The position numbers and the translations under genes were made by a program. From assembly GCA_032718475.1 (NCBI GenBank), contig JAUCBJ010000907.1:1-37142 (forward strand): a DNA stretch of 37,142 bases. The letters run 5' to 3'. Shown here one piece after another: positions 20,840-33,800 of this stretch. Numbering within the stretch: position 1 is the first letter of the stretch; the number at the start of each line of letters is the position of its first letter. Source of the DNA: Nemertoderma westbladi. Lineage: Eukaryota; Xenacoelomorpha; Nemertodermatida; Nemertodermatidae. Under the pieces are notes generated by a model that saw only the letters and a program-made list of their open reading frames with translations, was not told where the DNA came from and did no database searches.

Positions 20840-21560
20840 TCGTGCTGTGGTCCCATTCTGGCACCCATCTCCAATATTTTTTCGTTCAAAAATTTTCAAA
20901 AAAGTTTTTATGGCTCGCTAAAATAAATTTATTTGAGTTTGAGGTATATAGGTCTAGAGGTTTTTTTTGGATGCTGGTCACGATTAGTAGAACTCAAACA
21001 TAACATTCGAGAAAATTTAGAATGCGTCCGCTGGGGCACGAAAAAAACTAGTAGTGTAAATAAAATAATGAAAAATAACCACCAAATCAACCTAATTGTA
21101 TATGGCTTATGGGTTTCTTGGTAGCTGAATTCGTATATGACACTCACAATTTTTTTTCTCAATGATTATGGAATTTTTGAATATGTGCCAATGTGGCACA
21201 AAAAATAGTAGTTAGCAAAATTTGATAATAAATTTGATGGTTAACTTCCATAAAAGGTTTAGAACAAGTTTTATTATGATCAGCGACATCGAAAACCCTA
21301 TAGCTTCAAGATTATCCAACCAAATTCAATTTTTGGCAGTTTGAAATTTGATGCTACTTGTATTTTTCGTCACACCAGACAAGCACCAAAAACGATAGTT
21401 GTGATACCATGTTTTTTCAGCTACCTTGAAAACCAGTGAGGCTTCAGAATTACCCAAAGAAATGCAAAATTTTACAGTTTGACATTTCTGCTACAAAGTT
21501 TATACTTTTCATCGTGGGGCACCAGAATGGCACCAATAATAACTATTTATTACAGGGAAA
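20840..21560. repeat. Degenerate tandem repeats built on a GGCACC/AGTAG motif
   Basis: Several diverged copies, roughly 160-230 bp apart, share phrases such as TTCTGGCACC, GGGGCACGAAAAAA, TGTGGCACAAAAAATAGTAG, CAGTTTGAAATTT and GGGGCACCAGAATGG. The phrase ATGATCAGCGACATCG near 21275 recurs in the small element at 12230-12436. Spacing is irregular and boundaries are uncertain. Confidence 0.4.
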
Positions 21561-24382
21561 ACAAAATAATGGTTCAAATACTGAAAACAATTTAGAATAC
21601 AGTCTACATTAGAGATGAGTAATCGAAAAGTGATTTGTACATAATTACAGTTACATAGTACCTCTCTTAGCTAATTTTGTTAGGAAGAAAAGGTCTTGTG
21701 TACATATTTTTTCAATTTTTTCCAAAATTTATCTTAAAAAATTACTTAATAGTATTGTCATCTCAGGCATCAAAATTTTTAAAGTACATCCATGTAGTTG
21801 CATGCAAAAATTCATAATGCCAATATCAACTGTTCTGAGTAGCTAAAAAATTACCCGAAAGTGTCTATATCTCAGAATGACTATTTTGTCACACCGGACC
21901 TTTTTCAATGAGCCTTTCAATTCTTTTTGCGCCAATTTCACCACCAATGTTTGTTGAAATTTGTCGAAATTTGGAATATACAGTAAGTTCAGAAGAACCC
22001 TGCATCCAATTCTTCTGAACAAAATTTGCCTCAAATGCTGGAGACTTTTTAGAACAAAAAGGCCCCAAAAAAGGGCTTTTTTGGCCTTTTTGATATAAAA
22101 AGGCTACAGGGCATTACCAACCTAATTTATTAAGGTATTCTTTAACAAGTGTACCAAATTTCAACTCATTCAAGTTAAAATTGGCGTATAAATAGCCCTT
22201 TTAGTTTGAGAAAAGATATGAGAAAACTCCTTGCAGATTTGAAATCTCTATTAAATTAGGCACATGATAGAATAAAAAAACTCAAGTCAACAGTCAATTT
22301 CTAAAATAGGACGGTGCTACCCCCCCCCCCCCCCCCCCCCCCATAAGTTGAAGTTATATGATAATAAAGTAAGAAGAATGCAATATCTGATTGGTCATCG
22401 TCTGTCCCCCCTGGAAGTGTCTCTCACAGACAATGGGAAAATACACATTTTAATGTTGCTGAATTCAATTAAATATCAAACGCAACACATTTGTATTATT
22501 TAGAAATATTTGTACAGAAAATCATTTCATGCAAGTTTGTGTGTTTCCTTGAATGATTATTAATATGTTTCAGTAAGAAAGTTGAGAAAATCATAATGAT
22601 CAGAGGATGAATTAATTATTGTTTACAATATAACAATAATATATAAGAATATTACAACAATAATTAATAGGTATATGGTGCAAATGTATTTCAAACGGAG
22701 AGCAAAATACACACTGTAGGAGTCGTCACACCTAAATAGTAAAAGTTCACTGTTCAACTATATTATTGGGTGAATAAATAGTTTTAAGTAGGAAACTTGA
22801 AAGAGTGCATATGATATAACATAGGAGGCGAAATAAAGCGAAATATATACAGCAATACAGCACAATAAATTGAGCAAAAATAGCAAAATTTATTCATTTA
22901 TACATGCACTTGGTTAAATAGAACTTTGAAGTGTTTCGAATATAATAGGTGGCAGGCCTAACAATTTTTGAAAAACGAAATGGTCAGTCGGCTTGGCACA
23001 TATGAGGCTACTTATCGCTGAACCCTGTATGGGTATGGATGGGACTACAATATAGTAAATGATTTGTGTGATTTTTGAAGGTAATATGATTGTCACCATC
23101 ATCAATAATCTCAACGAACAGACACCCCCATATAGCTACTGGAGATGATTATGCAAAGTGTAGTTTTATTGAAAGTATTTGACTGAAAGTCTGCATTCAA
23201 TGCACTGCCTGCACACACATAAAATGTGTGCTATTTTATTTTCTTATGTTAGCTCTCAACCTGAAATGAAACTAATCTAAAGCATATGGATTGGAATGCA
23301 TTTTTGAAAACAACATGAGATAGAAAACCTCATTATCGTTAAGCACAGTTTATATATCTTCCCATTGGATTAATAATGATTTAAAACGTTCTAGAACATT
23401 TAATCAGAGCATCGGAATTCATATTGATATTATTGAAGTCAATATGTGGTGTAAGTTGAATTCACCCACTTTTAAGAACATCACCAATTATGCCACCCGG
23501 GAATAGGTTTTATATTAATTGATGACAATCATAATGCCATAATCACTCAAAACATTACGGAATATAAATGATTAAATAGTAATATCTGGCGGATATTTAA
23601 CTGTCTGTTGAATGACAAATTATTCGCAATGACTTTAATGACTTCAATATCAAATTACATTAAAAAAAGCTGTACTCCGGACACATATTAATAAATATTA
23701 TGTTATGAAATGTTACAATAATTAGTAATTACAGAATTTCAAAGACAATTAGTAATAATTACTTGTGCAATCTTTAACTTTATTTAATTGTAGACTATCA
23801 AGAACAGCACAGACATATTGACCAAGATACGAAAATAAATTCACAGGCATAGATTTAGGCAAGCTAAGATCATAAATGTAAAGCTTGTTGCCACGTTACA
23901 TCACAATTGAAAAAAAAAGTATAAAAATGTTTATTAATTATAATTCAAACATGATTCCGAATGAATTACAATCTATATTACGACATAAAGAAGTGACTTA
24001 CAACAAATAAAGAATATACATCTCCACCAAACGTTATTTTACTGGGAAAATTAAATTTATCATTTATCGTAGATAAAATAATTATAAATATTATTCATTG
24101 GATTACACAGACTAAGAATACGTTACCTTACTGACCAAGGATACAGATGAATTAAATTTTAAACTTCTTTGAGAATTAAGTCGAATTTAGAGAACTTTAG
24201 CTCCCCCCAGCGACTACTTATTGAATAGAGCATGTAAAACTGAGATTACCTTTCCACATGCAATATCATATGGCCTTGAACATAGTGTCTTAATTCAGTT
24301 TCACCCCCCTAATTTTATACAAATAATGGAAATTCGTAAAATTTGAAACTTGGATAGTTGCACCAGGCTGCTGTGCGAACCA
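21561..24382. other. AT-rich gene-free DNA with poly(C)
   Basis: C23 at 22320-22342. Short open frames (21843-22034, 22914-23114) show no domain. I see no RNA gene or defined mobile element. Confidence 0.55.
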
Positions 24383-26612
24383 CCCCCCCCCCCCCCCCCC
24401 CCCCACCCTCGCGTTTCCACATTGGCAAATAAATCTAAACACTAATAATAAATATAATAGGCCTACAAAAGTCTCTCCAGGGTCCCCTATGCACCATGGA
24501 AGTAAATCGCAGGTCCATTTATAAATAATAAATAATATAAAAACTATGTTCCAGAATATTTTGAAAATATAAAACTTAACGCAGTGCATAAACACGGCCG
24601 GGTATTCGAGCAGTAAGAAGTCTACATGAGACTTCGTAAAGCAGACAATTAGTAGACCATCTGCCTAGGTACTATATAAGTCTATCTGTGTGTAGAATTT
24701 ATATTGTTAGACTACATGTGTACCAAGTTTGGTTCCATTTCATCCATGATTGACCGACTTATTAGCGTTCAGATATTTCCAATGACGACCACAGACAGTC
24801 CACTAATAATACTGCTACGCAAAGGCTTACCTACAATTCGTGGCTCGCCCCACATGCTATTTGCCAACGCTCATATTCCAAATATTTATTTACAAATGTA
24901 AATGTCTTTAATGAAAAAAATCATAAATAGTTTAACCTGGAAAAGTTCGAAAGAGAAAATATAAATTATTACTCACCCAAGCAAAAGCAGAGACAGTTCA
25001 AATTATATTTTGCTTAAATTTTTTTGTTTTAAATGTTTTGTTTCATAGGAAATTGCAAAGTAAGAGTCGTGGAAAAATTAGGTGGTAAGGGGGGGGGGGG
25101 GGGGGGGGGCTGCAAATGATACTGAATTACGTCACTATATTCCAGGACATGGTGTAATTAAATCAGAGATCATTTCCACAATATTGATAGATCGTATAAA
25201 TACGTGAATGAAAAACAATTGCACATTACATGACGAATGGAATTTCAGCACCGATGGGTTTTTCAGCGCACCTTATTACTGTAATTAAGAATATATTAAT
25301 TTTTTTCCAATTATTTTTGATCACAAATTTTGTCCGAAATTAAAAAAGTTCATTCAAATCCTCCAACTGGGCAATATTTTTGTATACAAACAGTTATAAT
25401 TACCAATCTAATCGGCTCAAGTACTTTTAATTAACTGGATGTAAAAACTACTAGCATATATTTGTTGTTTCACGTGGAAAGTCATCAAGCAATATAAGTC
25501 AATCTCATACGTATGGGTTTACCGAGTTGGTAAGTTATCCAAGATTTCATTGTTGGTTCCTTACAGGTTACCATGGACATGTATGGAAGGCGACCAGGTG
25601 TAGTCAGAGCGAGTCAGAGGCGAAAGGATGATTTATGCGAATTACCAGATGCTACCAAATAACTCTTATGTACAAATTGAAATGGAACATGTTAAATATA
25701 TTTTACATAATACTTTGCTTGCCGCTAGAGGCGCATTTGAAGTTACCCTGAGTGCCGAGCAGAATATCATGAATGAAATCAGGCTAAGAAGATGGATGAT
25801 TATAAACAATTAGGGAAAAACAACAGTCAAAAGTTGAGTTTATCGGTTAACTTTGACACATATAATTATGAGCGGCTTGAACGGCGGAAACAATTTTCAT
25901 GAGAGTTTTTAAACATAGCTTTGTACACGTCAGCAAAAATGAACATCAGTATTATCAATACTGAGCTACTGTACAGAGAGCCAACACTTCAAGTAAATCA
26001 AGTTAAGGTCCCACATCCCGTTACAATACACCTTAGCCTAAGTCATATTCAAACTCAACTATACCGGAGTGGGTAAACCGCCAGTTTGTTGCGGTACACG
26101 CCTTCACAACAACTAATACATTGAGCAAAAATGACCACATATTTAATGAGAAGCACGAAACATCATAACCAGTCCAAAACACTCAATAAACTATTTACAA
26201 CGGCCAAAAGAGAACGGATGGCGAACAATATACTGCATGGGCATATGGGGGGGGGGGGGGGTACCCGGGGCAAGTGGAGGAGGTTTGAATGACAGGCGAA
26301 TCTCAGGAGAGATAGAGGAGCTGCATAAAACTCATAGGAATAACTCGAGGCCCAAAGCAAGTGTCAATCAGGCCGGAGCAATCGATCAATATACATTGTC
26401 AACAATGGAGGGCCAGTAGTATAGGAACGCATGGAGGGCGCCCAATATGTGGAGTATTAGACGCATTAATCATAATACTGCGAAGATTGAGTTCTTTAGT
26501 GTCTCTTCTGCCTCACTCCTGCTATATATAGCAAGTGCTTAGTCAGTGGTTGCAAATAGCAACGGGATAGGAGGGGCCTAACTTATTGAGCTGGGTTCAC
26601 TTATTAATATTG
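24383..26612. other. AT-rich gene-free DNA with poly(C) and poly(G) tracts
   Basis: C22 at 24383-24404, G21 at 25089-25109 and G15 at 26247-26261. Near 25568 an acceptor-like TTCCTTACAG is followed by ACCATGGACATG and 30 codons to a stop. A second frame of 61 codons follows at 25628-25813. Neither matches a family I know. Confidence 0.5.
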
Positions 26613-26646
26613 TGCATTACACGATATTATAATATCGCGTAATGCA
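26613..26646. repeat. 34-bp palindrome without loop
   Basis: TGCATTAC, one base, CGATATTA, TAATATCG, one base, GTAATGCA. It is perfectly symmetric apart from one A/C mismatch pair and could extrude as a cruciform or bind a dimeric protein. Confidence 0.85.
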
Positions 26647-27646
26647 ATCCTTCTTCAAAACATTTGAAAAACGTTTTTGCACATAGTCAGCTGGTGGTAA
26701 CCCCCCCCCCCCCCCTCCCCCCCCCCACCTGGTTAACGGTTAAAAGGGGGAAATTTATCATATTCATTCAGCTAACGGAAACACTTGAGTTGGACTCATG
26801 CAGTTATTGGGTTGGCCTTTATTCCTTTATCGTACGTTAAATAGGATGACCCAAATCATTCAAACACACAGGTACATCAACAAATGCAACTAAATCCGAT
26901 ACAATTTAAGAGCAAAGAAAGATAACGAACATTTAAAATAATTAATTTTAACGTCATGTAATTTGTAATACAAATTGGTATGAGATGTTCCTCAGTCTGC
27001 ATAAATCACAACGTTGGCACAGCTTCAAACAATTGTGCGAATGAATTAGAGAAACTAATATATAAATAACTTATTAGGATACATGTAAATTTAAATGGAA
27101 GTTTTACGGTTGAAAAAGGGGGGCTATTTTACGAATCGGGGAACATAAGAAGCAGACTCCCCCGGTTCGTAAAATAGGCCCCCATGTAACCCGATCGTAA
27201 ATAATTATTTATGAAACTACCTCAAAGCTAAAAACTAAATAAATTTATTTATAGAAAATACTCCAGTTTGAACACGAACAGCCACTAATTAATATTTTTT
27301 TTCAACAATTAATAAATTCTAAACAAAACTAAATTCTAAACAAATAATATTAAATCTATTACAATATAAATCTGGTACCTACATAAACAATAATTTACTC
27401 TGTAACTACCGCCATATCTGTAATAAAAACTTTGAAAATAGGAATTTCTAAAAAAAAAAGAAATTCAAAATTTAATTAAAACTGCCGTTGTTGTTATATA
27501 ATGCTGATTCCGTGGCACCCAACAAGTGCGGTACCGGTAGTTTAGAACCGGTAGCAACCGTCTGAAAAACCTTAGCAACACTCGGTAACACCTTAGCAAC
27601 CGCGGGTTACCCCTCAGTAATAACGATCCTTAGCAACGCGTCCCAG
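26647..27646 (-). other. 3' flank / 3' UTR of the PTPN3/4-like gene, with a hairpin
   Basis: A broken C tract (C15-T-C10) lies at 26701-26726. An imperfect hairpin has arms 27118-27141 and 27159-27183, each with CTATTTTACGAA or its complement, and a loop of about 17 bp. On the minus strand AATAAA at 27244-27249 is a possible polyadenylation signal about 400 bases past the stop codon. GTTGCTAAG appears three times on the minus strand at 27571-27637. Confidence 0.45.
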
Positions 27647-27957
27647 CTAGGTGAGGTAGTTGTCATGGCAACCGGGTGACCTGTAGTCGTCGAGCGGTTT
27701 CACTATCCCGTCGTCGTAGACCCGCATAACGGCCTGACAGACGAACCGGAACTGGGCCGTTGTCTGTATCATCATGGCGCGTTGGTCTCGCATTGTTTTT
27801 GTCAGTTCGAGAGGACGGACAACCTCCCCGGCCTCGATCAGACAGATGGCCGTCTCCATGAGTATCAGTACGCCGGTCCGGCCTATACCGGCGCTGCAGT
27901 GGACCACAGTGGGTTCTGTCATTCCTTCTCGGGCCATTCGGACAGTCTGGACGAAAT
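27647..27957 (-). CDS. PTPN4: PTPN3/PTPN4-like tyrosine phosphatase, last coding exon
   Basis: Encodes residues 808-910 of the joined protein. It holds the PTP signature loop HCSAGIGRTG (827-836), with nucleophile C828 and phosphate-binding R834, and the Q loop QTTAQF (Q872), so the chemistry of phosphotyrosine hydrolysis is intact. The minus-strand acceptor TACGTAG is at 27964-27958. The first two bases AT complete a GAT codon with the last G of the previous exon (phase 1), giving FLDFVQTVRMAREG, which aligns with vertebrate PTPN4. A long C-rich tract (27985-28120 as G on the plus strand) precedes the acceptor and probably serves as the polypyrimidine tract. The stop is at 27647-27649. After KPL the short tail DDYRSPGCHDNYLT is not conserved with PTPN4. 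PTPN3 is an equal alternative name, since invertebrates usually have one ancestor-like gene (Ptpmeg in flies). Confidence 0.95.
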
Positions 27958-29061
27958 CTACGTAGATAAACGGAGTGTAGAAGGTAGGGGGAGGGGGTGG
28001 GGGGAAAGGGTGGGGGGGGGTGGAGGGGAGCTGTGAGGGATGGGGTGGTTGGGGGGAGGGGGTGGGGGTGGAAGGGGGGAGGGGGTGGAAGGGGGGAGGG
28101 GGGCTGGGAGGGGAGATGATGGGAGCGATGTTTTCACACTACCACACATTTTTGCACACGTTTTGGACCAAAATTTATGAAAAATCGTTAACAATATTAT
28201 GATTATCTATATACATAGTTGCATTTTCTGATGACATGGATCCAACGTAACTACGGCAGGACTATAATACAACATCGCAATTGATACATAAACAAAATGT
28301 CCCAGAAGGTTGAGTTTATGAATTTGAATAAATGGCCTCCAGAGAATAATATTATTATAATTCTTGCGATCTATGAAAGCAATCTACATTGTTATCGAAT
28401 ACTTGCACAGTAAGCTATCTAGGTAACTCGTAGTAGGCTACTCTAAGTATTCGATTCGGTATTGAGGCTAATTTGAAGAATGCCCACGATACATTATGAA
28501 GGTTGCGATTTCACGAAATACAATTCTAAATTGCATATAAAAATCGAATGGTTAACTCTATAATTCTGGCTCCGTACTGAAATAGACGGTGAGTAGCACT
28601 AGTTGTGTTGGTCAACGACATCAGACAATGACAGTTTATTAACAGGTCATGTTTTTTTGTATTTCAAAATCACACGTATATTTTAATTATGTTAACAATA
28701 AATAGAGAAAGTACCGTCAGGAGTAACAATATACATAATTACTGGGTGTAATAATTTCTGAGTATGGGCTTTCGGACTCATTGCGTGTTAGATTCAGTTA
28801 AACATACAGTTTATCTTTACAGTCCATTCATTAGTTTCACAGTCAAATCAAATTTCACACTGATTTTCACGGGCCTTTGAAAAAAATCTTGGGGAAGGGG
28901 AGGGGGGCGAGGGAGTTGTGGGTGACGGGGGAGGAGAGGATGCAGGGAGGGGGCGGAATGGTCTGGGATAATGTGAATAGGTTGAGGAGTTGAACATAAA
29001 AGTAAATTTAAATATTAAGCGAGTTTAAAAGATAATTGTTCTCGGCGAAAACATATCAAAG

Positions 29062-29201
29062 TCGAGTTATATTGGTGTTATAAGGGTCTAAGCCACTATT
29101 TTATATAAAACAAATCTATGGCCATTTCGTGTATTAACTTATCACCTTCAGTGAAAAATAAACATTATAAAATAATTTACATATTAAAATTAATTAGTAC
29201 G
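29062..29201 (+). repeat. Intronic inverted repeat, left arm
   Basis: Shares TCGAGTTATATTGGT, ATGGCCATTTCGTGTAT, CAGTGA, AATAAACATT and TTACATATTA with the reverse complement of 33942-34108. It is diverged by substitutions and indels, so it is older than the 11.6-kb transposon arms. Confidence 0.8.
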
Positions 29202-29339
29202 TCGACGGTTAGGATTAAGTATAATAGAAACTAAATTATCAGTTTACGCCATATTGTGGCTATGGCTTAGTTGATACAATGATGAATTAAATAGGTATAC
29301 CTTATCAGAAAAAAGTTGTCATTATCAGTGCAGACTTGG

Positions 29340-30735
29340 AGTTTCTAAAAGCACAGCGTTCAAGAGGGAGGGATGTTTACCTCTCAGGTGGACATAGCTG
29401 ATGCCTTCGATAATGTTGATTATGTACAACTGTACCGCAAGCTCGCTAGGCCTAGTTATCTCAACGCTCATGTCTGTCGTGTACTTCTTGGTATTATCAT
29501 TTCCATACTGTGGTGTACCTCAAATTTGGAAATCTTATCGACTATCAAGGTATCAAGCAAGTCAAGGCAGTAAAACAGGGGTGATTACCATCGCCAATTC
29601 TATGGATCCTGTATACAAGTGATGCATTGTCGAAGTTAAATAAAGAGGGGTATGGATTTAATCTAACTCTACTCTGGCTTGGTATTACTTCTTACGCTGA
29701 TGATTTTTGCTGTGTGCTGGAATAGCTTTGGGGGATGGAGGATATATTTGAGTGTTTGATTATCGAGCTGGAATGATCAACCTTGAAGTCGAAACTCCGT
29801 AAACCTGGTGGATTGTCCACCTCGGAGAGGAAAGTTCCCTATGCACAGTGCCTACATTTTTGACACTCAGTAAGAAGCTAGTACCAGCCAAAACACCCTT
29901 GGTATATCTCGGTTTCAACCTCTGGATTCCTAGAGTCAACTGTCTAAAGTAATGTATATAGCGAATTGCAATGATTTTGAATTTATTCCATCAAAAAGCA
30001 TGGACGTCCCGGTATTATACGAGTGATACAATTGGATATCTCGCGGGCTATAGCAGTGCCCAGCATCACATTCTGCGCGGTTCCTTGCAGGGTCAATGAG
30101 TAATGTAGAACTTAATCATCTTGATGTCTATTATCGAAAGGCTCTTCGTAGTTTAAGTTTACTATTTCTGGGACCCTACACTGGTAACTCCATTCTATAC
30201 GAGCTGTTGGGATATCGTCCGATTACCCTCGAGATCTTCCGGGAGTGTACATGAATAATTCTGAGAATCCATCAATGTCCCAACTTCATCTAGGCAAACC
30301 TCACTTTGATCCTGCCTGCGTCATAATATTCACCGGAGAGACGGGTATACCGGGCTTGGTTCCACCTTCGAAAAGTGTGGAGTTGGTAACTACGCTGTAA
30401 TGAACTCACTTCTCACATGGAAATACAACACAAACTCAATATTAGGTCGACTGGACGTGGATCAGCTTTCCACTACTGACCAGATCAAATGTAATTTTAT
30501 CCAGGACTGTTATCGATCATCCGGGCGATTCGCTGGAAAACATGAAAGCCTTCTGAACTTCTTCAACTTACCTGCGACTCTATCGTTTAAAATCGGTGCA
30601 GTTTTAACTTTTTATGGTGCTTTTAATTGGTTTTGCGGACCGTACCATAGAATGTTATATATTTATATCGGCGCAATTTTATGTTTATGCACCTTTACCG
30701 GAAAATTTTTATCTAGATACTGCCTTGTACGGGTT
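29340..30735 (+). mobile_element. Decayed non-LTR retrotransposon with reverse transcriptase motifs
   Basis: Broken plus-strand frames carry RT motif A (DIADAFDNVDY, near 29393), motif B (VKQG, a stop, then PSPILWILYTSDALSKL, near 29570-29640) and motif C, YADD, at 29693-29704, followed later by VYLGF. A later frame at 30400-30738 is the C-terminal region. It ends in an AATAAATAA-rich tail (30738-30790), the usual LINE 3' end. Frameshifts and stops make it inactive. It lies antisense to the host gene inside the intron and looks like a different family from the fragments at 8.3 and 20.1 kb. Confidence 0.85.
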
Positions 30736-30843
30736 TAATGAAATAAATAAATAATAAATAATTAAATATAATTAAAATAAAATAAAATAAAGATTAAATC
30801 ACACTGCTAGAATAAAGAACAGCAGATCTAGCAGCTGTTTGAG

Positions 30844-33800
30844 CGAGCCGTAATATTTGTGTGTGGGGCGAGCCGTAATATTAGTGTGTGGGCGAGCCGT
30901 AATATTAGTGTGTGGGCGAGCCGTAATATTAGTGTGTGGGGCGAGCCGTAATATTAGTGTGTGGGCGAGCCGTAATATTAGTGTGTGGGGCGAGCCGTAA
31001 TATTAGTGTGTGGGCGAGCCGTAATATTAGTGTGTGGGGCGAGCCGTAATATTTGTGTGTGGGGCGAGCCGTAATATTAGTGTGTGGGGCCAGCCGTAAT
31101 ATTAGTGTGTGGGCGAGCCGTAATATTAGTGTGTGGGCGAGCCGTAATATTAGTGTGTGGGGCGAGCCGTAATATTAGTGTGTGGGCGAGCCGTAATATT
31201 AGTGTGTGGGGCGAGCCGTAATATTAGTGTGTGGGGCGAGCCGTAATATTTGTGTGTGGGGCGAGCCGTAATATTTGTGTGTGGGGCGAGCCGTAATATT
31301 TGTGTGTGGGGCGAGCCGTAATATTAGTGTGTGGGGCGAGCCGTAATATTAGTGTGTGGGGCGAGCCGTAATATTTGTGTGTGGGGCGAGCCGTAATATT
31401 TGTGTGTGGGGCAAGCCGTAATATTTGTGTGTGGGCGAGCCGTAATATTTGTGTGTGGGGCGAGCCGTAATATTTGTGTGTGGGCGAGCCGTAATATTTG
31501 TGTGTGGGGCGAGCCGTAATATTTGTGTGTGGGGCGAGCCGTAATATTTGTGTGTGGGGCGAGCCGTAATATTTGTGTGTGGGCGAGCCGTAATATTAGT
31601 GTGTGGGGCGAGCCGTAATATTTGTGTGTGGGGCGAGCCGTAATATTAGTGTGTGGGGCGAGCCGTAATATTTGTGTGTGGGGCGAGCCGTAATATTTGT
31701 GTGTGAGGCGAGCCGTAATATTTGTGTGTGGGCGAGCCGTAATATTTGTGTGTGGGGCGAGCCGTAATATTAGTGTGTGGGGCGAGCCGTAATATTTGTG
31801 TGTGGGGCGAGCCGTAATATTAGTGTGTGGGGTGAGCCGTAATATTTGTGTGAGGGACGAGCCATAATATTAGTGTGTGGGGCGAGCCGTAATATTTGTG
31901 TGTGGGGCGAGCCGTAATATTTGTGTGTGGGGCGAGCCGTAATATTTGTGTGTGGGGCGAGCCGTAATATTTGTGTGTGGGGCGAGCCTTAATATTAGTG
32001 TGTGGGGCGAGCCGTAATATTTGTGTGTGGGGCGAGCCGTAATATTTGTGTGTGGGGCGAGCCGTAATATTTGTGTGTGGGGCGAGCCGTAATATTTGTG
32101 TGTGGGGCGAGCCGTAATATTAGTGTGTGGGGCGAGCCGTAATATTTGTGTGTGGGCGAGCCGTAATATTAGTGTATGGGGCGAGCCGTAATATTTGTGT
32201 GTGGGGCAAGCCGTAATATTAGTGTGTGGGGCGAGCCGTAATATTTGTGTGTGGGGCGAGCCGTAATATTAGTGTGTGGGGCGAGCCGTAATATTTGTGT
32301 GTGGGGCGAGCCGTAATATTTGTGTGTGGGGCGAGCCGTAATATTAGTGTGTGGGCGAGCCGTAATATTTGTGTGTGGGGCGAGCCGTAATATTAGTGTG
32401 TGGGCGAGCCGTAATATTTGTGTGTGGGGCGAGCCGTAATATTAGTGTGTGGGGCGAGCCGTAATATTTGTGTGTGGGGCGAGCCGTAATATTTGTGTGT
32501 GGGGCGAGCCGTAATATTTGTGTGTGGGGCGAGCCGTAATATTAGTGTGTGGGCGAGCCGTAATATTTGTGTGTGGGGCGAGCCGTAATATTTGTGTGTG
32601 GGGCGAGCCGTAATATTTGTGTGTGGGGCGAGCCGTAATATTTGTGTGTGGGCAAGCCGTAATATTTGTGTGTGGGGCGAGCCGTAATATTAGTGTGTGG
32701 GGCGAGCCGTAATATTTGTGTGTGGGGCGAGCCGTAATATTTGTGTGTGGGGCGAGCCGTAATATTTGTGTGTGGGGCGAGCCGTAATATTTGTGTGTGG
32801 GGCGAGCCGTAATATTTGTGTGTGGGCGAGCCGTAATATTTGTGTGTGGGGCGAGCCGTAATATTAGTGTGTGGGGCGAGCCGTAATATTTGTGTGTGGG
32901 CGAGCCGTAATATTAGTGTGTGGGGCGAGCCGTAATATTTGTGTGTGGGGCGAGCCGTAATATTAGTGTGTGGGCGAGCCGTAATATTTGTGTGTGGGGC
33001 GAGCCGTAATATTAGTGTGTGGGCGAGCCGTAATATTTGTGTGTGGGGCGAGCCGTAATATTAGTGTGTGGGGCGAGCCGTAATATTACTGTGTGGGGCG
33101 AGCCGTAATATTTGTGTGTGGGGCGAGCCGTAATATTTGTGTGTGGGGCGAGCCGTAATATTTGTGTGTGGGGCGAGCCGTAATATTTGTGTGTGGGCGA
33201 GCCGTAATATTTGTGTGTGGGGCGAGCCGTAATATTAGTGTGTGGGGCGAGCCGTAATATTTGTGTGTGGGCGAGCCGTAATATTAGTGTGTGGGGCGAG
33301 CCGTAATATTTGTGTGTGGGGCGAGCCGTAATATTAGTGTGTGGGGCGAGCCGTAATATTTGTGTGTGGGGCGAGCCGTAATATTTGTGTGTGGGCGAGC
33401 CGTAATATTTGTGTGTGGGGCGAACCGTAACATTAGTGTGTGGGGCGAGCCGTAATATTTGTGTGTGGGGCGAGCCGTAATATTTGTGTGTGGGGCGAGC
33501 CGTAATATTTGTGTGTGGGGCGAGCCGTAATATTTGTGTGTGGGGCGAGCCGTAATATTTGTGTGTGGGGCGAGCCGTAATATTTGTGTGTGGGCGAGCC
33601 GTAATATTAGTGTGTGGGGCGAGCCGTAATATTTGTGTGTGGGGCGAGCCGTAATATTAGTGTGTGGGGCGAGCCGTAATATTTGTGTGTGGGGCGAGCC
33701 GTAATATTTGTGTGTGGGCGAGCCGTAATATTTGTGTGTGGGGCGAACCGTAATATTAGTGTGTGGGGCGAGCCGTAATATTTGTGTGTGGGGCGAGCCG

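Noticed and set aside
25568-25813. Small exon or gene after an acceptor-like TTCCTTACAG
   Set aside because: Only 30- and 61-codon frames follow, with no recognisable domain or partner exon.
27774-28202. Plus- and minus-strand frames of 60-84 codons around the G-rich tract
   Set aside because: They are shadows of the last phosphatase exon or translations of G/C-rich simple sequence.
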